Below are positions 57,136 to 64,000 of a DNA stretch of 64,000 nt, piece after piece. Made by a program: the position numbers and the translations under genes. The stretch spans positions 1 through 64,000 of the forward strand of contig CAVRXU010000005.1 in the NCBI GenBank assembly GCA_963725155.1. Reading direction: 5' to 3'. The first letter of the stretch is position 1, and every line of letters begins with the position of its first letter. Under the pieces are notes generated by a model. That model searched no databases, had not been told where the DNA came from, and saw only the letters and a program-made list of their open reading frames with translations. Source of the DNA: DATDAH01 sp963725155 (GTDB lineage Bacteria > Actinomycetota > Acidimicrobiia > Acidimicrobiales > DATDAH01).

Positions 57136-57367
57136 GTGGACGTTCGCATCGGCGTGACCTACAGCCCCAAGGAGCTGGAGTTGGAGCTCGACGAGAAGGC
57201 CGACCCCGACAAGGTCAAGGCGGAGATCGACGCCGCCCTCGGCGGGCAGCGGTGCTCTCTGGCTGACCGACCGGCGGGGCCGGCAGGTGGCCGTGCCGGT
57301 GGACAAGGTGGCCTACGTCGAGATCGGCAGCCCCGAGGACGCCCACCGGATCGGGTTCGGCGCCTGA
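57136..57367 (+). CDS. DUF3107 protein (one frame break)
   Basis: About 77 residues: VDVRIGVTYSPKELELELDEKADPDKVKAEIDAAL, then a break near 57250, then WLTDRRGRQVAVPVDKVAYVEIGSPEDAHRIGFGA in another frame. The order and content match DUF3107, a small actinobacterial protein (mycobacterial homologue TB9.4). GTG at 57136 has AGGAGGATCC upstream, a near-perfect ribosome binding site. One extra base explains the break; sequence error is likely. Function unknown. It lies 4 bases before the first ArsA-type gene. Confidence 0.8.
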
Positions 57368-57371
57368 CCTG

Positions 57372-58327
57372 ATGGCCGCGCCGGTCGATCTGCTCGACCG
57401 CAAGCTGGTCTTCGTCACCGGCAAGGGTGGTGTCGGCAAGTCCACCATCGCCTCGGCCCTGGCCCTGGTGGCCGCCCGCCGGGGCCAGACGACCCTCGTC
57501 TGTGAGTTCGACGCCAAGGGCAACCTGGCCGACTTCTTCTCCGCCGCGCCCACCGCCTGGGAGCCCAGCGAGGTCCAGCCCAACCTCTTCGCCATGTCGA
57601 TGGACACCGAGGAGTCCCTGAAGGAGTACCTGCGCCTCCAGGTCAAGATCCCGCTGGTGGCCCGCATCGGGCCCCTGGCGCGCACGCTGGACTTCGTGGC
57701 CAACGCCGCCCCGGGGGTCAAGGAGATCCTGACCGTCGGCAAGGTGGTCTGGGAGACCAGGGAGAAGCACTACGACCTCGTCGTGGTCGACGCCTCGGCC
57801 ACCGGCCACGTCGTGGCCCAGCTCTCGGCCCCGCAGGCCATCGGGGAGCTGGTCAAGGTGGGGCTGGTCCGGGACCAGACGGCCTGGCTGAGTCGAGATC
57901 CTCGACGACCCGGCGACCACCGGGGCGGTCATCGTCGCCGCGCCAGAGGAGATGCCGGTCAACGAGTCCCTGGAGCTGGCCGAGCGGATCCGGACCGAGA
58001 CCCGGGTCGACCTCGCCGCCATCGGTCGTCAACCGCGTCCTGCCCGAGCTGTTCTCCCGCGACGAGGAAGCGGTGTTCGCCGCCCTGCGGGAGCCCGACA
58101 CCGTGGCCGCCCTCGAAGCGGCGGCGGGCGGCCCCGTCGCCCCCATCCTCGACGCGGCCGAGCTGGCCGTCACCCTGCGCCGGACCCGCAGCGTCCACCT
58201 CGACCGCCTGCGGGAGGGCCTGCGGGGCGTGCCGATGCTGTACGCGCCCGAGCTGTTCACCCGCAGCCACGGCATCCGGGCCACCAGTCAGTTGGCCGAC
58301 GCCCTCGCCGCCGAGTTGGGCTACTGA
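57372..58327 (+). CDS. ArsA/Get3-like ATPase A (two frame breaks)
   Basis: About 318 residues of an ArsA-family P-loop ATPase. Deviant Walker A is FVTGKGGVGKSTIASALAL (about residues 14-32), with VVVDASATGHVV as the switch II region. Breaks near 57893 and 58026 (ATCGGTCGTC where ATCGTCGTC fits) shift the frame; the blocks LDDPATTGAVIVAAPEEMPVNESLELAERI and NRVLPELFSRDEEAVFAALREPDT restore the family pattern. Together with the next gene it resembles the mycobacterial Rv3679/Rv3680 pair, a Get3-like heterodimer. No arsenite-binding cysteine cluster is visible. Its stop overlaps the next start as TGATG. Confidence 0.87.
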
Positions 58328-59498
58328 TGGCCCGGCGCCGAATCACCGATGCCTCGACCTCCCTCGAGGCGCTGTTGACCGCCAAGGAGATCGTCGTCAC
58401 CTGTGGCTCGGGCGGGGTGGGCAAGACGACGAGCGCCGCGGCCCTGGGGGCCATGGCCGCCTGCCACCTCGGGGGCAGGGTGCTGGTGCTGACCGTCGAC
58501 CCGGCCAAGCGGCTGGCCAACGCCCTGGGCCTCGAGCAGTTCGGCAACGTCGAGTCCGAGGTGCCGCGGTCGGCCTTCACCGACGCCGGCGTCCAGCCGC
58601 GAGGCCAGCTCTTCGCCGCCATGCTCGACACGAAGGCGAGCTGGGACGACCTCGTCCGCCTGCACGCCCCCGACGCCGCCACCCGCGACGCCATCCTGGC
58701 CAACCCGCTCTACCAGAACATCACCGGCAAGTTCGTGCAGAGCCACGACTACATCGCCATGGAGCGGCTCTACGAGATCCACTCCTCGGGGCGCTACGAC
58801 CTGATCATCGTCGACACCCCGCCGACCCGGAACGCCATCGACTTCCTCGAGGCGCCCGAGCGCATGGCCGAGTTCTTCGGCACCCGCCTGCTGCGCTGGC
58901 TGACCGCCCCCGCCCGCTCCCGCGTCCTCAACTACGCCTCGAAGCCCTTCTACTCGATCGCCGACCGCATCCTCGGCTCGCAGTTCCTGGAGGACATCGC
59001 CGAGTTCTTCCTCCTCTTCCAGACCATGTACGACGGGCTTCGTCGAGCGCTCCCACGCGGTGACCCGCCTCCTCGAGGACCACGGCACGACGTTCGTGGT
59101 CGTGTCCACGCTGGAGCCTGCCCCCGCCCAGGAGGCCGAGTTCTTCGTCAACGCGCTCGACCGAGCGCAAGCTCCACCTCGGGGCCCTCGTGTTCAACAA
59201 GGTGCTGCCGACCGAGCTCTTCTCGCCCGAGGCGGCCAAGGTCGCCGAGCGCCTGGATCGGGATGCCGCGCCCGTCGCCCAGGCCGTGGTCGACCGCGTC
59301 CCTGACACCGAGCAGGCGGCCCGGGTCCTCAACGAGGTGGCCGAGAGCTTCCTCAACTACCGCCTCGTGGCGTCCCGGGAGGCCGAGGAGGCCGCCCGGC
59401 TCGGGGCCAAGGCCGAGGTGGTGGCCACGGTGCCCTACCTGGCCGACGACATCCACGACCTGCCCGGCCTGCTGAGCATCGGCGCCCACCTGTGGTGA
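58327..59498 (+). CDS. ArsA/Get3-like ATPase B (two frame breaks)
   Basis: About 390 residues. The deviant Walker A is VTCGSGGVGKTTSAAALG (about residues 23-40), with LTVDPAKRLANALG and LIIVDTPPTRNAIDFLEAPERM as switch regions. Breaks near 59035 (GACGGGCTTCG where GACGGCTTCG fits) and 59161 (an extra C) interrupt the C-terminal third, which continues with TRLLEDHGTTFVVVSTLEPAPAQEAEFF and FNKVLPTELFSPEAAKVAERL. It is the partner of the preceding ATPase. Its stop overlaps the gamma-glutamyltransferase start as GTGA. Confidence 0.87.
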
Positions 59499-60943
59499 AC
59501 CGGGCGGTCGTGGCCGGCGGTCACCGGGCCACGTGCGAGGCGGCGCTGCGCATCCTCGACGCCGGGGGCAACGCCTTCGACGCCATCGTGGCGGCCGGGT
59601 TCGCGTCGGCGACCAGCGAGCCGCTCATGACCGGGCTGGGCGGGGGCGGGTTCTGCCTGACCCGCACCGCGGCGGGCGAGGCCGCCCTCTTCGACTTCTT
59701 CGTGGACACGCCCGGCCGGGGCCTGGACCCGACGCCCGAGCCGCACTTCTTCCCGGTCGCGGTCCGGTACCCCGGCGTGGACCAGGTGTTCAACACCGGC
59801 ATGGGCTCGGCCGCGGTGCCGGGCACGGTGAACGGCTACCTGGCCATCCACGAACGCCTCGGGCGCCTGTCACTGGCGGAGGTGGTGGCACCGGCCATCG
59901 AGCTGGCCCGGGACGGGGTGGTCCTGGACGACTTCCACGGGTCGGTGAGCGACCTGCTCTGGCCGATCCTGGCGTTGACCGAAGACGGGCGCCGCCTGTT
60001 CGGGGTCGACGGCCTGCCCCAGCCGCCGGGGCACCGGTTCACCAACCCCGACACCGGTCGCTTCCTCGCGGAGCTGCAGGCCGATCCCCACCACGACCTC
60101 TGGTCGGCGGGTCGGGGCGAGCAGGTCGTCGGGGACATGGCCGTGGGCGAGGGCCTCATCACCGCCGAAGACCTGGCGGCGTATGCGGTGGCCGAACGAG
60201 AGCCGCTCGCCGTCGGCTACCGGAACCGCACCGTCCTGACCAATCCGCCACCGGCCTTCGGCGGCGAGCTGATCGGCCGAGGGCTGGGCTTCCTGGCCGA
60301 GGGCCTGCCCATCCCGGGCGAATGGGGCGACGACCGTCATCTCGCCGCCCTCGGGCGGGCCCTGCAGGACCTCGAGGCATCCCGGGCACGGACGGACGGC
60401 CCCCGGTTCAGCCGGGGTACGACCCACGCCAGCGTGGCCGACGCCGAGGGCAACGTCGCGTCGCTGTCGACCTCCAACGGCGAGGCGTCGGGCTACGTGG
60501 TCCCCGGCACCGGGGTCATGCTCAACAACATGCTGGGGGAGGACGACCTCCATCCGGACGGCTTCCACGCCTCACCCGCCGGCGTGCGGGTGTCGTCGAT
60601 GATGGCGCCGACCGTGGTCCTCGGGGCCGACGGCGTCGAGCTCGTCCTGGGCAGTGGGGGCTCGGCCCGGATCCGTACCGCCATCCTCCAGACGATCAGC
60701 GCCGTGGTCGACTTCGGCTTGGACCCCGCGGACGCGGTGGGCCGGCCCCGCGTCCACTGGGACGGCGCCGCCTTCCAGGTCGAGCCCGGTTTCGCCGCCG
60801 AGTCGGTCGCGGCGTTGGCCGAGCTCGGCCCGATCAACGTCTGGTCGGACCTGAACCTCTACTTCGGCGGCGTGCACGCCGTCGCCCCCGACGGCCACGG
60901 CGGCGGCGACCCCCGCCGCGCCGGCGCCTGCATCACGCGCTAG
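59495..60943 (+). CDS. Gamma-glutamyltransferase family protein
   Basis: A 482-residue Ntn-hydrolase. The autoprocessing nucleophile is the first Thr of SRGTTHASVADAEGN near residue 309, and later elements include NNMLGEDDL and the GSGGSARIRTAILQ loop. Large-subunit features include GLGGGGFCL and the DFFVDTPGRG region. No signal peptide is visible, whereas classical gamma-glutamyltranspeptidases are exported, so its target (glutathione, gamma-glutamyl compounds or an acylase-like substrate) is uncertain. It is shorter than the E. coli enzyme. GTG at 59495 (or 59492) overlaps the ATPase stop. Confidence 0.88.
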   Translation: MNRAVVAGGHRATCEAALRILDAGGNAFDAIVAAGFASATSEPLMTGLGGGGFCLTRTAAGEAALFDFFVDTPGRGLDPTPEPHFFPVAVRYPGVDQVFNTGMGSAAVPGTVNGYLAIHERLGRLSLAEVVAPAIELARDGVVLDDFHGSVSDLLWPILALTEDGRRLFGVDGLPQPPGHRFTNPDTGRFLAELQADPHHDLWSAGRGEQVVGDMAVGEGLITAEDLAAYAVAEREPLAVGYRNRTVLTNPPPAFGGELIGRGLGFLAEGLPIPGEWGDDRHLAALGRALQDLEASRARTDGPRFSRGTTHASVADAEGNVASLSTSNGEASGYVVPGTGVMLNNMLGEDDLHPDGFHASPAGVRVSSMMAPTVVLGADGVELVLGSGGSARIRTAILQTISAVVDFGLDPADAVGRPRVHWDGAAFQVEPGFAAESVAALAELGPINVWSDLNLYFGGVHAVAPDGHGGGDPRRAGACITR

Positions 60944-60986
60944 CGCATCACGACACAGGAGGTGGCGGGCTACCTAGCCTCCAGGC

Positions 60987-62486
60987 ATGGCTGGACTGCT
61001 GGAGCTCGCCCGGGCGCACACGCCGCTGCGGGACGACCAGATCGAGCACCTGCAGCGGCTGGCGGCCTCGTGGGGCCTGCTGGCCGACCTCTGCTTCGCC
61101 GACCTCCTGCTCTTCGCCCCCCTCGACCCCAAGGGGGACGAGGGCTTCGTGGTCCTCGGCCAGATCCGCCCGGCAACCAGCCAGACCCTCTACCGGTCGG
61201 ACCTGATGGGCTCGATGGTCTCCGCCGAGGAGCGGGAGGTCGTCACCCGCTGCTTCAAGCGGGACGAGATGATCGAAGGCGAGGTGACCAGCGCCGCCGT
61301 GCGGGAGCTGGTGCGGGTGGAGTGCATCCCGGTGCGGGCCGACGGCGAGCTCATCGCCGTGCTGACCCGCGAGTCGGCGTCGTCGGTCGGGCGGCTCCCC
61401 GGCGAGCTGGAGCGGACCTACGTCACCATGTTCCACCGCTTCGCCCGCATGATCGCCGAGGGGAGCTTCCCCTTCCCCCGAGCCGACTTCGAGAGCGAGC
61501 TGGCCCCCCGGGTCGGCGACGGCGTCGTCCTCCTCGATGCCACCCGTCGCATCGAGTACCACTCACCCAACGGCGTGTCCGCCCTCAATCGCATCGGGGT
61601 GCACTCGGCGGCCGAGGGACGCACGTTGGCCGAAGTCGGCCTCGACGACGAGATGGTGCGGGACGCCTACGCCTTCGGCGTCCCGGTCACCCACGAGGTC
61701 GAACGCCCCTCGGGTGTGACCGTGGTCATCAGCTGCATCCCGTTGCTGGAGCGGGGAGAGGCCACCGGCGCCGTCGTCCTCATCCGCGACATCAGCGAGC
61801 TCCGCCGGCGGGACCTGCTGCTGTTGTCCAAGGACGCCACCATCCGCGAGATCCACCACCGGGTGAAGAACAACCTGCAGACGATCAGCTCGCTGCTGCG
61901 CCTCCAGGCCCGGCGCATGGCGATCCCCGAGGCCCGGACGGCCATCGAGGAGTCGGTCGCCCGCATCTCGTCCATCGCCATGGTCCACGAGATCCTCAGC
62001 CGGGGGGCGGGCGAGGACGTGCCCTTCGTCGAGGTGTTGCGGCCCCTGCTGCGCACGGTCGAGGAGGGCCTGGTGCCCCACGACTACCGGGTGAAGTTCC
62101 GCATCGAGGGCGACGCCGGGAAGCTGCCGGCGTTCATCGCCACTCCGCTGTCGATCGTCATCACCGAGCTGGTCCAGAACATCGTGGAGCACGCCTACCC
62201 CTTCGAGGACGAAGGCGAGACGCCGGAGGGCGAGGTCCTCGTGCAGGTGGCCAACGACGGCCACTCCCTGGTGGTCCGGGTCACCGACGACGGAGTCGGC
62301 CTGCCGCCGGGGTTCGACATCAACCACACGACCGGCCTCGGCCTGAACATCGTCCAGACCCTGGTCACGACCGAGCTGCGGGGCTCCATCTCGATGCAGG
62401 CCCGGGCCGACACCGGTGACAACGAGCACGGCGCCGTCGCCGAGGTCCGGGTCCCCCTCGTCGCCGACGAGGTCTTCCCGACCTGA
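60987..62486 (+). CDS. pdtaS: PdtaS-type sensor histidine kinase
   Basis: A 499-residue kinase: N-terminal GAF-like domain (about residues 5-155), PAS domain (about 170-275; DGVVLLDATRRIEYHSPNGVSALNR), then HisKA_2 with the phospho-accepting His near residue 290 in IREIHHRVKNNLQTISSLLRLQARR, and an HATPase domain with NIVEHAYPF and DDGVGLPPG. No membrane segment, so a soluble sensor, as for mycobacterial PdtaS, which signals to the ANTAR regulator PdtaR (not in this window). It converges on the whiB gene, the same neighbour pair as in M. tuberculosis. Confidence 0.92.
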   Translation: MAGLLELARAHTPLRDDQIEHLQRLAASWGLLADLCFADLLLFAPLDPKGDEGFVVLGQIRPATSQTLYRSDLMGSMVSAEEREVVTRCFKRDEMIEGEVTSAAVRELVRVECIPVRADGELIAVLTRESASSVGRLPGELERTYVTMFHRFARMIAEGSFPFPRADFESELAPRVGDGVVLLDATRRIEYHSPNGVSALNRIGVHSAAEGRTLAEVGLDDEMVRDAYAFGVPVTHEVERPSGVTVVISCIPLLERGEATGAVVLIRDISELRRRDLLLLSKDATIREIHHRVKNNLQTISSLLRLQARRMAIPEARTAIEESVARISSIAMVHEILSRGAGEDVPFVEVLRPLLRTVEEGLVPHDYRVKFRIEGDAGKLPAFIATPLSIVITELVQNIVEHAYPFEDEGETPEGEVLVQVANDGHSLVVRVTDDGVGLPPGFDINHTTGLGLNIVQTLVTTELRGSISMQARADTGDNEHGAVAEVRVPLVADEVFPT

Positions 62487-62533
62487 TCGCAGCGCACGGA
62501 GTGGAGCAGCTTCGCCGCGAAGCCACTCAAGAG

Positions 62534-62845
62534 CTACGACGCGCGGCGCTCGGCCTTCAGGCGGGCGACGTGACGGCGACGGAGCACCCGACGCTCCTCC
62601 TCGGAGGTCCCACCCCAGACCCCGGAGTCCTGGTTCGAGATGATGGCGAACTCCAGGCACGCGGCCTGAGCCTCGCACTGGAAGCACACGGCTTTGGCCG
62701 CCTCGATCTGCTCGAGGGCCGGACCCGTCGTGCCGACGGGGAAGAACAGGTCGGGATCGGTGTCACGGCATGCGGCGCCATCGCGCCAGTCATCGATCTC
62801 GTCGTCAGGGGTGAGGCCAGGTGCGTTGAGCGCTGGGAGGGCCAC
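62534..62845 (-). CDS. whiB1: WhiB-family Fe-S transcription regulator (WhiB1-like)
   Basis: A 103-residue WhiB protein. The four cluster ligands are Cys26, Cys54, Cys57 and Cys63 (C-x27-C-x2-C-x5-C), followed by the turn GVWGGTSEEERR and a basic helix (RRRHVARLKAERRAS) for DNA contact. These proteins bind a [4Fe-4S] cluster, react with nitric oxide and act with the primary sigma factor. The GTG at 62845 is chosen because GGAGGTTTT sits directly upstream. The subtype WhiB1 is inferred from size and from its place next to pdtaS. Confidence 0.88.
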   Translation of the reverse strand: MALPALNAPGLTPDDEIDDWRDGAACRDTDPDLFFPVGTTGPALEQIEAAKAVCFQCEAQAACLEFAIISNQDSGVWGGTSEEERRVLRRRHVARLKAERRAS

Positions 62846-63001
62846 AAAACCTCCACGTGAGGTTGCAGGAGTAGGGGGCTGTCGTTGATGCTGCGGAGCG
62901 AGGGAGCGACAGAGGCGGCCGGTGCTCGTGATTCCGTTCACATGCAGCGGGGTCACCCTACTCCCGAGTCAGAAGGTGGGCAACAGGTAGGTTTCACCGA
63001 G

Positions 63002-63688
63002 ATGTCACAGGCCCTCGTCATCGCCCACCGGGGGGCGTCGGCCACCTTCCCCGAGAACACCCTGGAGGCGTTCCGGGGCGCGGCGGAGCAGGGTGCGGAC
63101 TGGGTCGAGCTGGACGTCCGGCGCACGGCGGACCGGGCGCTGGTGGTCCATCACGACGCCCTCCTGCCCGACGGCGGGGCCATCGTCGAGCTCGCCGCGT
63201 CCGACCTCCCCGCGTCGGTGCCCAGCCTGGCCGCGGCCCTCGATGCCTGCTCGGGGATGGGGGTGAACATCGAGATCAAGAACAACCAGCCCGACCCGGA
63301 CGTCGACGTCGAGGAGTTCGTGGCCGAAGCGACCATCGCCCTCCTGGCCGAACGCGGCGGCCGGGACGAGGTCCTGATCTCCTCCTTCAACCCGGCCACC
63401 GTCGTCCGGGTCCGGCAGCGAGCCCCGCACCTGGCCACTGCGCTCCTCGTCATCGAACCCGAGCCCGATGTCGCGGACCTGGCGTCGGCCGCCGGCCACC
63501 AGGCGCTGCACCCCTACGACTGGTTCGTCGACGAGGACCTCGTCACCCGGTGCCACGCCGCCGGGATGAAGGTCAACGTCTGGACCGTCGACGACGCCGA
63601 CCGCATGGTCGAGCTCCTGGCCCTCGGCGTCGACGGTCTCTGCACCAACGTCCCCGCCGTCGCCCGCGCCCTGATCCCCAGGACCTGA
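63002..63688 (+). CDS. Glycerophosphodiester phosphodiesterase
   Basis: A 228-residue GDPD of the PLC-like TIM-barrel family. The active-site elements are IAHRGASATFPENTLEAF (His9 and the Glu/Asn pair), WVELDVRRT (metal ligands) and VVHHDALL (second catalytic His), with VNIEIKN as the following metal-binding strand. It cleaves glycerophosphodiesters to glycerol-3-phosphate and an alcohol. No signal peptide, so cytoplasmic. The ATG at 63002 gives the standard N terminus. The second palindromic repeat begins 4 bases after its stop. Confidence 0.92.
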   Translation: MSQALVIAHRGASATFPENTLEAFRGAAEQGADWVELDVRRTADRALVVHHDALLPDGGAIVELAASDLPASVPSLAAALDACSGMGVNIEIKNNQPDPDVDVEEFVAEATIALLAERGGRDEVLISSFNPATVVRVRQRAPHLATALLVIEPEPDVADLASAAGHQALHPYDWFVDEDLVTRCHAAGMKVNVWTVDDADRMVELLALGVDGLCTNVPAVARALIPRT

Positions 63689-63692
63689 TCCC

Positions 63693-63740
63693 TACCTTGT
63701 GCACCAGTGCGCCAGATCTGGCGCACTGGTGCACAAGGTA
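63693..63740. repeat. 48-base palindromic repeat, copy 2
   Basis: A perfect palindrome: two 24-base halves that are exact complements, with the centre AGATCT. It differs from the copy at 56080-56127 at two positions. It lies between converging genes, 4 bases after the GDPD stop and 4 bases before the stop of the lipid-kinase gene. It probably acts as a two-way terminator. Confidence 0.75.
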
Positions 63741-63744
63741 CGAG

Positions 63745-64000
63745 TCACGCTGGCTCCGGTAGGACGAGGCGGAGGGCATTGGCCTCATGCTTGAACTCGA
63801 GGCGCTCGACCGGGCCGAGGTGGTCGCCGTCGATCTGGTACGGCATGCCGCCCTTGGGGTGGGTGGGGTCGGCCACCACGGTGACGGACTCGACGTCGGT
63901 GCGGTAGTCGACGTTCCTGGACCTACGCAGGCGCTTGCCGGAGCTGAGGGCGGACGCGGCGATGGACAGGAACGGCAGCACCCTCATCGTGCGCACCGTG
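63745..64000 (-). CDS. Diacylglycerol/lipid kinase family protein, C-terminal end only
   Basis: The last 85 or so residues of a longer protein whose start lies beyond the window. The visible part (VLPFLSIAASALSSGKRLRRSRNVDYRTDVESVTV and PYQIDGDHLGPVERLEFKHEANALRLVLP) matches the C-terminal domain of DAGK/YegS-type lipid kinases, including the ...Y-Q-I-D-G-D... element near the phosphate-binding region. Such enzymes phosphorylate diacylglycerol or related lipids at the membrane. The catalytic GGDGT motif is outside the window. Confidence 0.75.
   Translation of the reverse strand, partial: TVRTMRVLPFLSIAASALSSGKRLRRSRNVDYRTDVESVTVVADPTHPKGGMPYQIDGDHLGPVERLEFKHEANALRLVLPEPA

Noticed and set aside
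57952..59475. A long open frame that seems to join the middle of the first ArsA-type gene with the second as one protein.
   Set aside because: It exists only because the frame breaks in the first gene shift it into the frame of the second; the TGATG overlap at 58327 marks the real boundary.

Overview
The window is high-GC DNA (roughly 70 percent by eye) with GTG and TTG starts, many ATGA/GTGA/TGATG gene overlaps and possible leaderless promoters. It carries a WhiB regulator beside a PdtaS-type sensor kinase, DUF3107 followed by two ArsA/Get3-like ATPases, a class E-like sortase and many lipobox proteins. Together these point to a Gram-positive Actinomycetota. A complete-looking System I cytochrome c maturation cluster (ccmABCDEFGHI) is unusual for that phylum and makes me favour a deep lineage such as Acidimicrobiia. 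The lineage call is inference.

Layout. 1-15.7 kb: a membrane, ion and stress block (DUF2252, lipoprotein, LPG-synthase/kinase-like fusion, SulP transporter, CPA1 antiporter, MalT-like LuxR regulator, CMD-like protein, DUF6325, one-pore potassium channel, YihY, AI-2E-type transporter, small membrane protein, DUF1254 protein). 15.7-23 kb: a LacI regulator facing a glycan-use operon (binding protein, GH43, alpha/beta hydrolase, GH3) across a consensus-like promoter that contains a perfect operator palindrome. 23-30 kb: secreted hydrolase, DUF222-HNH nuclease, Rieske oxygenase with a small partner, an unknown protein, an HsaA-like flavoprotein and a PadR regulator. 30.8-37.4 kb: GH2 beta-galactosidase, GNAT, TetR, glycosyltransferase and an MGH1-like glycosidase. 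37.4-44.1 kb: MMPL exporter with TetR, CocE-type lipoprotein hydrolase, septum-formation-like lipoprotein, sortase. 44.3-50.8 kb: the ccm operon. 50.8-57 kb: small membrane proteins and an Fe-S group (cysteine desulfurase, SufR-like regulator, Mrp). 57-64 kb: DUF3107, the two ArsA ATPases, gamma-glutamyltransferase, PdtaS, WhiB, GDPD and the C-terminal end of a lipid kinase cut by the window edge.

Two features cut across the genes. First, four long near-perfect palindromes occupy convergent gene junctions (37.3, 40.3, 56.1 and 63.7 kb); two are near-identical copies. Second, many single-base frame breaks occur inside otherwise well-conserved genes, often as one extra G or C in a short run. 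They are densest at 14.8-15.6 kb and 57-59 kb and look more like sequence errors than gene decay, so several genes are annotated across frames.

No rRNA, tRNA, CRISPR array, insertion sequence or prophage was recognised.
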